64,000 nucleotides of DNA from Excoecaria cochinchinensis (lineage: Eukaryota > Streptophyta > Magnoliopsida > Malpighiales > Euphorbiaceae): contig CANTUQ010000070.1 in NCBI GenBank assembly GCA_947683425.1, positions 8,387,501 through 8,451,500 on the forward strand, read 5' to 3'. The translations under genes were made by a program, and so were the position numbers. This document shows positions 31,866 through 42,267 of this stretch, in pieces (position 1 is the stretch's first letter; the number at the start of each line of letters is the position of its first letter). Under the pieces are notes generated by a model, which searched no databases, was not told the DNA's origin, and saw nothing but the letters and a program-made list of their open reading frames with translations.

Positions 31866-34800
31866 ATGGAATGTTTAGATCGTAGTTGGATGTATAATCG
31901 ATGGGATGCAGGTGCAAGGACTAATTCCTCATTCATATATGGAGTAGAGAATTTTGTTAAATTTGCCACTTCTCATCCTGAAAAAATGAGTGGTGATTAT
32001 ATTAGCTGTCCCTGCAAAAATTGTGTGAACCGAAAGTTCCATGATGTCGAAACTGTTATGAACCACATATTCCGTAAGGAATTTATTTGGGATTATTTCG
32101 TTTGGAATTGCCATGGGGAGACGAACAATACGGGTAACGAGTCAAATTGGAATCCAATAATCAATGAAACAGTAGATGGTGTTGAGGTAAGAAATCCATA
32201 TCAGCAAATGGTACTTGATGTAGCTGGGCCTATTTTTAATCCCGACACCCATTGGCAATAATTTATTCCAGAAGATCAGACTACTTATAATCTTGAACAA
32301 GGCTCTCCGTCGAATCCTGACCAACCGAGACCATCCAATTTTTATATAAATTCTACAGATGAGGCTCCAAATCCGTAATGTTAGGAATTTTATGATCTTC
32401 TTGAATCTGATAATGCGAAGTTATCCCGATTGTGATAACCATTCCCAGTTTTCTGTAGTGGCAAGGATGTATGCCAAATTAAAATTTAATCTGTCATAAA
32501 GGTTTTATGATGCAAACATCCAACTGTTTAAGGAAGTTTTGCCTGAAGGCAACATATTGCTGGATAATTTTTAACAAACAAAAAATCTTGTTAGAAGCTT
32601 AGAATTACCAATGGAAAAAATAGATTATTGCAACGAGGGATGCATGTTGTATTGGCGTGAAGATAAAAACTTGACACATTGCAAGTTCTGTAATCACCCA
32701 AGATTCAAAATGCGTGTTGGATCTCGTGTTAGATCTCGTAAGCACAGGTTGAAAGCATATAAAAAGATGTATTACTTTCCACTAATACCTAGATTGTAAC
32801 GATTGTATCAGTCAAAAGTGACAGCAATACATATGAGATGGCATCATAATCATGTCCAAAATGATGAGGTTATGCAGTATCCTTCTAATTCTCTAGCTTG
32901 GAATCATTTCAATGTAACTCATCCTTCATTTGCTGCAGAGACTAAAAATGTCAGGTTAGGGTTATGTACAGATGGTTTTCAGCCATTCGGACAATATAGG
33001 AGAAAATACTCGTCATGGCCTGTAATTGTCACGCCTTACAATCTATCACCTTGGATGTGTATGAAGGAGGTTTATATGTTTTTAACTGTTATTGTACCTA
33101 GCCCTAAGAATCAAAAAAAAAAATTGATGTCTACTTACAACCCTTAATTCATGAGTTGAAAGAATTATGGAATAGTGGGGTGTCAACATATGATGTGTCA
33201 ACCAAGCAAAACTTTCTGATGCGAGCTGTGACTTTCCAGCATATTCCATGATGTCAGGTTGGAGTATATCTAGGAAATATGCATGTCCTTATTGCATGGA
33301 GCATACACAATTATTTAGACTAGGGAATGGTGGAAAACAAACATGGTTTGACAATTATAGGAAATTTATTTCTCCTGATCACCCATTTAGGAAAAATAAA
33401 AGGAACTTTAGAATCGGACATGTTGAAATAATGCCACTGCCACCAATTAGAGCTGGGGATGAAATTTTGCAAGAAATTGATCAGTGGGGTCTAGTCAAAG
33501 TAACTGAGCTGGATGCAGACGAGATTAATGAGATGATATGTCACTCTTGTGGTTGGAGGAAACGAAGCATATTTTGAGATTTGTCTTATTGGAAAACAAC
33601 CATGATTCAACACAATCTTGATGTCATGCATATTGAAAAAAATGTGTTCGACAATGTGATTAACACAGTTTTAAATCTTGAAAACAAAACCAAAAACAAT
33701 GTAAAAACACGTTCAGATTTGGAGAAATATTGTTGCCGTCCAGAGTTGGCAATGGATCTAATCAGTGGCAAATATCCAAAATCATGTTACACATTAGATA
33801 AGGAAGTAAAAAAAGAATTGTTTGAGTGGTTAAAGGAACTTAAGTGTCCAGATGGATATGTTTCAAACTTTGGTTGTTGTGTTGACATGACAAAGCTTAA
33901 ATTATATGGCATGAAAAGCCATGATTGCCATATATTTATGCAAACTATTGCTGCCTGTTGCCTTCCGTGAGTTACTTCCTGAAAATGTGTGGTAGGTCCT
34001 TACAGAGCTAAACTTATTTTTTAAGGATTCGACATCGAGTACTCTCCGTGTTGAAGACATCGAGGCATTGGAATCAAACATCCCACAAATCATTTGCAAG
34101 CTCAAAAAGATACTTTCTTCTTTTTTCTTTGACTCAATGGAGCACATAATGATACACTTACCATATAAAGTAAGGGTTGCTGGCCCTATACAATATCGAT
34201 TGATGTATCCGTTTGAGAGGTAAATATTAATAAATCTAAATATTATGCTAGTAAATACTTATGTACAAAGTCATGTTTAAATTAATTATCAATATCCGCC
34301 ATATGCAAGTTCCTGTGAACTCTTAAAAAAATAACAGTAGAGGCATTTATTTGCAATGCATACCTACTCTCAGAATCATCTATTTTTTTCTCGCATTACT
34401 TTGAACCTCATGTCAGTACTAGACACTGACGTCCTCCTTGTAATGATGATGGAGATTGTGGGGAAAACATTAGTAGAAATTTTAAAATTTTCACTTATCC
34501 TGGCCGAACATTCTCAGAACTTCGTGACAGATCATTAACATCAGAGGAGTATAAGGCAGCTCATACTTATATTCTACTTAATTGCAAGGAGGTTTCTCCA
34601 TTCTTGAGGTATAGAATAAATATATATTTGATTCTGTTGCGAGATATACAAGGATTTTTCAATATGATTAATTTGTTTTTAATTTTTTGGTAATGAACTA
34701 TATATTGCAAGAACTTACGTGAGAAGCATCCTGAGCTTACACCAAGTTAAATTGACGTAAATCTTGAAAACTATTTTGCAGACTGGTTCGAATTATATGT

Positions 34801-35361
34801 AAGGCCATCACAATTTGCATCTATAACACATAAATATCATTTAAGATGGTATTGATGATAACTTTACTATGTTTTATTTCAAATTGGGTCCGTTACAATG
34901 GAATTGATAATGAATACCTCCATAGTTTGTCACAAAAACCATTACGAAGAGTGAAGTGCTACTCGATCTACTTTATCAATGGATACAAATTTCACACTAA
35001 AAGTCATGGTTCTAGGAGACGTTCAATGAACAATGAAGTTTGTGTAAAAGAGTCCAACTCATGTGATGATGTTAGTGATTACTATGGATGGATTGAAGAG
35101 AACATAGAGATAGAGTACCCATCATTACTAATAAAGCGGACATTATTATTCAAGTGTCATTGGTTTGATCCCACTTTAGATATTGGTCTTAAGATTCATA
35201 GCCAATATAGAATTGTTGATCTAAACTAGCATCGTCAGTTTAACAAATATAAACCATTTATCCTAGCAGTGCAAGCAAGTCAAGTGTATTATGCAAGATA
35301 TCTTGCTTTGAGATTAGATAGAGCTAATTGGTTAGCTGTGTTTTCAGTTAAACCAAGGGAC
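31866..35361 (+). pseudogene. CACTA transposase TNP2-like, broken
   Basis: The start MECLDRSWMYNRW and following CPCKNCVN are the transposase-associated domain found at the N-terminus of En/Spm-type transposases (31866-32130). The TNP2 core follows: MLYWREDKNLTHCKFC (32626 onward), GLCTDGFQPFGQY (32969-33007), the NLSPWMCMKE block (33040-33070), YACPYCMEHTQLFRLGNGG (33281-33337), the DHPFR block near 33378 and LDVMHIEKNVFDNV (33619-33660). The C-terminal domain is visible as LLFKCHWFDPT (35143-35175). Stops (32261, 32799, 33145, 33577, 33970) and frame changes interrupt it. In the family it cuts and joins the CACTA ends. Confidence 0.88.
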
Positions 35362-35796
35362 TAAATTGTTATATCAGATGTTAGAGATGACACTGCTACT
35401 AAATATTCTAGTGCATTCCAAGTTGATGAAGTTACTGTGCATGAGATAACAATGGATGTTAATAATGAAGATGATATAGACTTGCATGACCCTACGGGAG
35501 TGGTCATTGAAATTGATAACATTGATGAAGTTGATCAAGAACTTGAAGTGGATGAGGAAGAAGAAGAATTTACAGATTATGATAGCAATGAGGAGGATGA
35601 AGAGAAATTTCAAAATTTATCAGATAGTGACTAATTGATTAAGTGTAATTTTAAGAGTATCATGTATTAACTTGTTAAACTTTTTTATTATATTTAATAT
35701 TTGGAAAAAAAAGATTGATGTTATATATAATGCACTTATGAAATTATAAGTTATATATGTTAAACACATACATGTATATTTTACCATTGTGTAGGT

Positions 35797-36677
35797 ATGG
35801 GTCGAGGTAGAGGACGAGGAATTACTGGTCCAGGACGTCGGGGAGGACAATCTGGAGTGGATTCAACAACTCCATCTTTTGGAGATATGCTAGATATCCC
35901 TGGAGATCCTGCACCCGCAAATGCACCATCGCCTCCTGTGATATGTACGCTATCTGCATCGACTCCTAGTCCTCACACATCCAACAGCAGTACATCTACT
36001 ACATGTGAAGTCAATATTGAAAAAATTAGTAGATTGTACATCACAGTGAACCAAAGGGGCATATGAGTATTCATCCATATAAATTGTGAATAAGTTATAA
36101 AAATATGTTTAATCCCATTGCTTTTATATAATATATTTTGCAGGTTGGAACCTTCATCCCAATCCTCTAGGATTATAACCAGCAGCTCTCATTAGCGAAC
36201 AGACACTAATGGAGTTAGTTGGAAGGAGGTTTCCAGAGAAATTAAGGAATTGTATTGGGGAGAATTCAAGGTACATCTATATATTTATTTCAAAATTAAT
36301 GTTAATTTCTCATTACAAATTTTAATTTTTAAAAGATATTGAATTAATGTATGATTATAATTACTAATAAACTACTTATAATATAAATACAGAAAAGGTG
36401 CTATTGGGATGCTGAAGTTAATGGCCTTATTAGGATAGTTTGGGAAATAAAGGCTGCACAGAGGTATAAGGATTATGTGTATCACATAAAGGTGGTCAAG
36501 CAAAAGCCTAAAGACCTTCCAAAATCTGCATGGATTAGGTGGAATCAAATTTTTAATCTTCCTCCGCGCATTCAACTTTCTACTCAGAAAAAGATCAGTC
36601 GTTATGGAGGATCTGAAGATAAAGCTCCTGCATCATACACCGGTTGTACAATTTCTATTGGGAAGCATATCTCGTGA
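35797..36677 (+). pseudogene. TNPA-like second CACTA gene (Transposase_24 type), broken
   Basis: A Gly/Arg-rich start MGRGRGRGITGPGRRGG (35797) leads into a Ser/Thr/Pro-rich linker. Exon-like pieces at 36140-36270 and 36394-36677 include KRGAIG-like and PKSAWIRWNQIFNLP segments and end in APASYTGCTISIGKHIS. These resemble the plant En/Spm second-gene family (PF03004 type), whose members bind the subterminal repeats. It lies downstream of TNP2 on the same strand, as expected. Introns are likely; stops at 36064 and near 36436 and the lack of a complete C-terminus mark it as decayed. Exact exon borders were not resolved. Confidence 0.55.
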
Positions 36678-37489
36678 TTGGTAAGTACTTTAATTATAAA
36701 AGAAATTAGAATTTTATATTAGTGACTGCCAATTTCCATAATGTTTGGCCATTTATATGCTCATTTCAATACTTTGAAACAGTTCATCAGGCAACTCATA
36801 AGTCCATTAATGAAGCCATGGACGATGCACACTACTTCCATTTCTCAATACCATCACAGATTTTTAGTGTTGCTCCTCAACACTTCCCTTTTGGCAACTA
36901 TAACCAAAAAGTGAAAAATAAATTTTCTATAAAATTTATCTCCTATGAACTAGGTAGTTTCCAATAACTCTCTCAGTTTTGGAGGATATTCAAAGAGTCA
37001 ATCAACACTTTAACCAAGACTCTATCATCCCTTTCTATACTTAGACCACCAATCCAAATGCACTATTGCATTTGTTCTTACACATGTACTTTATTATGCA
37101 CTATTGCATTAATATTATTAGCTCAAATCTTGCTTCGCATTTTCATATTACTCATTGAATGCACTTTTGCATTTTTCAAAGCAACCTAAGCGTAGTTTAA
37201 GGAAGAACTAGTGTCCTTATTCAATATTTATGTAACATATTATAGAAAATTTTATACTCACGTATAAATTCATATGATTGAAACACATTTTAATCAATAA
37301 GTAAGGACAAAACATTAAAAAAATTTCAAAAAAAAACTTTTCAAAAAAAATCAAAGTAGAAAATATATTTTCTACAATATTTTATAATATTTTTAATAAT
37401 TAAAAAATAAAAATTTATTTTCTGGTCATAAAAAAATATTGGAAAAATGACAAAAAAATCTGAAAAATTATGAAAAATTGATCTGCAAA
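36678..37489. other. AT-rich sequence, no gene or CACTA terminus seen
   Basis: Possible residual coding piece near 36780 (ETVHQATHKSINEA) could be the decayed end of the TNPA-like gene. Three ATGCACT(A/T)TTGCATT phrases occur at 37057-37170. No TTGTAGTG end. Confidence 0.4.
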
Positions 37490-38336
37490 AAACCAGAGCT
37501 GATTTGGTGGTCGGAAGAGTCGCACGAGCCCACATGCGCTTCTAGAGGGAGGACAAACGCGCCCACACACGCCTGCCACTTGAGTGCCACATGTTTGCAC
37601 CTCATTGTGCCATATGGCAACACGTCAGACCTCAGACCTAGACACGTGTTACTTAATCATTGGTCTACCTGGCGCCTATGTGGCACCTTAGGACACATCA
37701 TCACCATGTGGCATGACAACTGTCATCCAAGTGGCAGTTTACTATTAGGCCATGTGTCAGTAGTGACATGTCACTGTACTGACATGGCTTGATACGTGGT
37801 ACGAATTCGTTTGTCCACGTGCCACCCCCTTATCGGTCCACCTGGCACCCACTTGACATGTCACAGCCACATGGCTTGACCTCAGTCAGCCACGTGTCTT
37901 GACCTCAGTCAGCCACGTGTCGTGATCCTATTGGGCCACATGTATGTAGTGACGCTTTACTGAGAACACGTGTTTGTGCGCGTGTGTGCCACTGCCTACG
38001 CTCATGCACCCAATCTGTAACGGCGCGTGCATGACACTCGCCACCTTCTCGGCTGATTTAGATCTTCGAGTTCTGACCGGTGGGGGTTTTCAGGGTCTGT
38101 GATTCTAATGGTAAAGTCAAAATTTTAAAATCTCAACATCTAGTTTAGCATTTTGAACACCCATATTCGTCCCCTCAAATCGAGGTGTACACATACATGA
38201 TTTTTAAGCCAAAATATATACACATATATTTTTAACAGAAAATTAAATTTATTGTGTTACATGCATCCTAGATTTACCAATTTTACATATAAAATTTTAG
38301 ATCCAATTTAGCCACATGTCAGGATGCAAAAATGAT
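37490..38336 (-). other. Leader/internal sequence of a copia- or LARD-type element
   Basis: Sequence next to a tRNA-Met-type primer site (38337-38350) on the minus strand, so it should be the 5' untranslated internal part of that element. It is GC-richer than its surroundings and dense in CCACATG/CCACGTG words. No gag start was found before it gives way to AT-rich DNA near 37480, so the element is truncated or non-coding. Confidence 0.5.
37780..37935. repeat. CACGTG-rich 23-bp tandem repeats
   Basis: The unit TTGACCTCAGTCAGCCACGT plus GTC occurs twice in tandem (37896-37921 region) and a third time with CCACATGGC in the preceding unit. Additional CACGTG or CACATG words occur about every 30-60 bp from 37585 to 37975. 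Confidence 0.7.
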
Positions 38337-38350
38337 GGCTCTGATACCAA
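38337..38350 (-). promoter_or_regulatory. Primer-binding site, initiator-Met tRNA type
   Basis: The minus strand reads TTGGTATCAGAGCC right after an LTR end (CCCTTCA at 38351-38357). Confidence 0.8.
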
Positions 38351-38456
38351 TGAAGGGAAAAATGTGAATACACATATGCATGGAGGTAACATAAACGAAT
38401 ATGATACCTACCTCTTATAGCCCAGAATCTCAAGCGGAAGCAAATACAAGGATCTC
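38351..38456 (-). repeat. Copia-type LTR, first part, split by Athila
   Basis: Starts TGAAGGG next to the primer site and stops at the ATCTC duplication. It continues at 48853. The joined LTR matches 58059-58535, for example AAGGATCTC-C--TTTGG-GTCA-TAG and GGATAACAG. Confidence 0.75.
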
Positions 38457-39536
38457 TGAATAAAGTGACAAAATGGGGTTTTGGAGAAACAGATTAACAA
38501 TAAAATTAGATTGAATGCTAGGAAAATAAATGCAGTAAAAATAACTGAAGAGGGAAACATCAATCAAAGATTCATCTTAGTAGAAATTCAGTTTGTTTGA
38601 TCATTGAAAAAAAAAAACATTTTCTTGAATTCAAATTAGTTAGAATCATTAACAAGCTCTAATAATCCTTTAAAATAAATTGATGATTAAAACAAGCTCT
38701 TTAACCAACATTCTTATTAATCAATCAATCCTAAATGAGCTCTTAGGATTTGAATGGTAAATAGCATTAAGAACATTTTTCCAAAACTAATTCCAATCAG
38801 TAACACATATGTAGTGTTATTTAAATTGGTGCAAATATTTTCTTCACTTTGAATCAGCAACTCATTCTACCAAACAAAGTGAATTACCACAATTATGAAG
38901 ACACTAAACATGTACGAATTTAACATCTTCAATGACGGAAACCATGGATTTCTTGTCCAAATAAATTGTGTTTTATTTGACCATGAATCCTCAAGAGAAT
39001 TATATTGCAGAAAATACTTGAATTGAAAATAAGAAAATAAAATAGAAATCTCACAAACAAACTTGAATTAAAACCTCAACTTATCTTTGATTGAAAAGAA
39101 AATCTCAGCCACTCATGGCTAGGAAAACAATACAGCAATTAAAATAAATAATTCTGCAGAAAATTAAACTAAGAAAAGATTCCCCCCCAGGAAGAACTCT
39201 GTTCAGGTTTACACAAAGCTCCTATTTATACTAGATTTTCAACCCCAAATCTGGATGTGGATTGAATTTCAATTTGAATTTGAATGATGGTGAGATGCTG
39301 TAAATCTGGCCAGAATCAAGGAAGATAAAAATGTAATTTGATTTGAAAATTTTCAGCTTTTTTAATTCGTTGCATCTGGTCCTGTTTCCAGCATTCTTGA
39401 AGTATCTTTTCAATATTAACCTTGATTTTTTTACCTGGAAACAAAAAGAAATAATTAATCTAAAGCATTTAAGTTTAAATTAAGATTAATTATGAAGAGA
39501 TTTTATCAATAAATTTGAATTATTTTGACTTTATCA
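38457..39536 (-). repeat. 3' LTR of Athila element, shortened near U5 end
   Basis: Plus-strand reading TGAATAAAGTGAC to TTTATCA, 1080 bp. From 38465 it runs parallel to 47781-48852; the outer part seen at 47656-47780 is reduced to 8 bp, yet the TG terminus and ATCTC duplication remain. Confidence 0.92.
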
Positions 39537-39551
39537 TATTCCCCCACACTT
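39537..39551 (-). promoter_or_regulatory. Polypurine tract of Athila element
   Basis: Minus strand AGTGTGGGGGAATA abuts the LTR start TGATAAAG. Confidence 0.88.
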
Positions 39552-40028
39552 ATCCTTTGTTTGTCCTCAAGCAGAACATATTCCATGAAACAAAATTAAA
39601 TACCTACTCCTTTTTCTTTGATCCTTCAAACTCATCACATATTACAAATCAAAATTGATTCAACAATCCAATCATAAATCCATAATCAAAAATTTATATT
39701 CTATTCAAATGAATATCTGCTCAATCTCAACAATTTTCAATGATATCAAGTAAGCAAGATCTAAGCATCCTCACAAGAGTTTCACTCAATTCCCACAAGT
39801 GTTTAAGGTGGTGTTTAAGCACTCAAAACACAACATAAAAAGATGTTACCATAGGCTTGAAAGTACGTCAACAATTCTACTACTAACATGATTTTTATGC
39901 ATCAATCAAAAAGGGGCTTTTAAATGGGTTGTAATGAGGCTTGGGTAAAGGGTATGGAAAAATGTCATTTAGGTAAAAAGTCATCAAGAATTTTTTTTTT
40001 TTTTTTATAATTAATTAAGATTTCAACC

Positions 40029-40059
<31 letters not shown>

Positions 40060-42267
40060 ATTCTGAATATGTGGAAACAAGGTTGAAAAGAGTGCACCTT
40101 TTGCAGCATCTGATTAAGAACTTATACACTTTATTCATATCTCACAATTTTTTTTCTTTTCTTTTCTTTTGTTTTCTTTTTTTTTTTATTATTATTTTTT
40201 TTATTTTTTTATTTTTTTTTTAACTTGAATTACAAAAAGTAATATTTCTATGAAAGAGAACAGTTATTGTCATATAAGCAAAATTCTTTTGATGACAAAA
40301 AGGGTTCTTTGGGGTAATGCAAGGCTAGTGACTAAATTGGTATAAATTCAAAGAAAATGTCAAGCTCAAAATGGGTTATCTAATGGAATTTCTTGGGTAA
40401 GGCTTTTTGAGAGTTCAGATTGGGGTAATCCTAGTGCCCTTTATCATTTTAATGCATAAATTTCAGTTAAATGTAGTTTCAAAGTGTACGCAAAGTCAAG
40501 TTCTAGAACATACAAGCTATGCTGGAAATCACATCAAAAAAGAAAAACATATATTTTAAGATGATGGTTCAAAAGCTCACAGGTGGATAAATTGATGCTT
40601 ATTTTTCACATACTTATCAATCAAATTAATCATCAACATTGGCAAAAAAAAAAAACATTTGTTAATAGAAGATAAATCTCAATTACTGTTCACAATTGAA
40701 ATTTTGAACAATATTTGGCATGTAATGCAATTGATATTTTTAGATACCCAGAAAAAATTTCAGCTTTAATTATTGGTTCAAAAAATATATTTGCAGAGAA
40801 TCAAAACAAACAAAACACATAACAAACATATCAATCACCAGAATATCCCCCCTCACTTAGTCTCTACATTGTCCCCAATGTAAAAAATAGGGTAAAAATA
40901 CATAACAAAACAAAAAGGGAAAGAAGTACTGCCCTGAAAACTATATGCACGGAGGGAGGATTGTTCATCAATTTCAGCAGGTTAGACACATGCATTGAGC
41001 TCTCTGCAAATTCAAAAATGAACTGCCAAATATATAATCAAAGTGCAAGATAAAATATAAGTAATCCAACACCAAATCACCCTGCGAAAATGATTAGCAG
41101 AAGATCTATCAACCAAATTGCAAAAATTTAATCTAATTTGGATTTTCAAGTCAGACTGAACCAAATAATGTTCATGTACGCAAAGCAGAACATTAAAATT
41201 TTTAACTTAAATCCAACTGAAATTCAACCAAATTAGATAGTCGCCCAACATCAATTCACCAAAAGGTACAAAATCACTAGTTAAGCCAAATAATTTCATA
41301 ACCATAATACAGCACTATCAATTCCCAAATCCAAAAGAAAAAGAAAATTAATTAAATAATCTAAAACAGAACATGATAAGCAAACACAAAACAATTTGCA
41401 GCAACAGTAACCATTTTTTCAAATCCAAATTTGTTTCACGTTTTCTTCTCTTTTTATTTTTTTATTTTTTTAAGAAATTAAAACAAAAAATAAAAATACC
41501 AGTTGGAGAAGGGAAGAATGAGTCATGGTGATTTGATTTCGACGAGATTAGATGGTGGGCGAACAGATCGGCACTAGTTGACCTGGTTGCGATTGCGATT
41601 ACGGTAGCGGCACAACGAAGGTTGAGCAAATATTTTTCTGCTGCAGTGACTGTATTGGTGGTGTGCCTACAGCTCCTAATTGCTGGAAATGGCCATGGTG
41701 AACGGCAAGGAAACGGAAAGGGAACGGTAAGGAGGTAGGCGGCGGTTGCAAAGATGAGGTGGGCCTAGGGTTTAGCTTTGGAAGAGAATTTCCGCTAGAG
41801 AGAAAACGGATTAGATAAAGAGGCAGAGAGGGGTTATTAGTAAAAAGTCAAAAGTAAATGAACAAAGTAAAAATAATAAAAACTACTAAAACTTAACTCT
41901 AAATAATAGGCAAAAAAAACTAAAAGTGAACCATCAATTCCATAATACTACCGGACCCATCTCAGTTATGAATGTTTATACTGGTCTTTTTACCTTAGCT
42001 GGAGGTTGAAGAAACAGTAAAAACATAACTATAATTTCACAGTTAAAATGGAGAAGATTTAAAAGCTAGCCTTAGACATGCTTTGCTGCACTCAACCTGA
42101 GAATTCAACAAATCAATTTATTAGCTTCAAATAAAGGAATAAAGAAGTAAAAATTAAAATTAAACTAAATAACTATAAAACTAAGCAATTGAAATCCTAA
42201 ACTATCAATTGGGTTGCCTCCCAATAAGCGCCTAATTTATTGTCTTTGGCTAGACAATGCGATCTCT
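39552..42267 (-). other. Athila 3' region, no env-like open frame
   Basis: About 2.7 kb between the polyprotein stop and the polypurine tract, the place where Athila-group elements can carry an env-like gene. I see no long open frame. It contains a hairpin-forming TTGGGAGGCAACCCAA (minus strand, 42209-42224) and, on the minus strand at about 41500-41830, a GC-richer block with AAACCCTAGGCCC. A second polypurine-like tract lies at 40844-40880, and there are homopolymer and GT/AT tracts at 39990-40060 and 40150-40220. Confidence 0.7.
40844..40880 (-). promoter_or_regulatory. Second polypurine-like tract inside Athila
   Basis: Minus strand reads GGGGACAATGTAGAGACTA then AGTGAGGGGGGATA. It closely parallels the true tract (GAGGACAAACAAAGGATA then AGTGTGGGGGAATA). 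Confidence 0.6.

Larger units (their letters stand above)
26057..37000 (+). mobile_element. Second CACTA (En/Spm) element, degenerate, right end not found
   Basis: The left terminus CACTACAAAAAAA (26057) is followed by subterminal repeats of the form TTTAGTCGCTAA and TTAGCGACTAAAT to about 26430. Farther right are broken TNP2 (31866-35361) and TNPA-like (35797-36677) regions in the order and strand typical of CACTA elements. Between them and the left end lie unrelated insertions (solo LTR, MITE) and a VPS52 exon. No TTGTAGTG terminus occurs in a suitable place after 36677, so the right end is deleted or displaced and 37000 is nominal. Confidence 0.6.

Noticed and set aside
37940..37960. GTAGTG near 37948 as the right end of the second CACTA element
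   Set aside because: It lacks the TTTTTTGTAGTG terminus and subterminal repeats, and lies in a retroelement leader.
38465..39536. Identical short frames near 39231 and 48547 as a duplicated gene
   Set aside because: They lie in the two copies of the Athila LTR and have no coding support.
39552..42267. Env-like gene of Athila
   Set aside because: No long open frame or membrane segment was found in the expected place.
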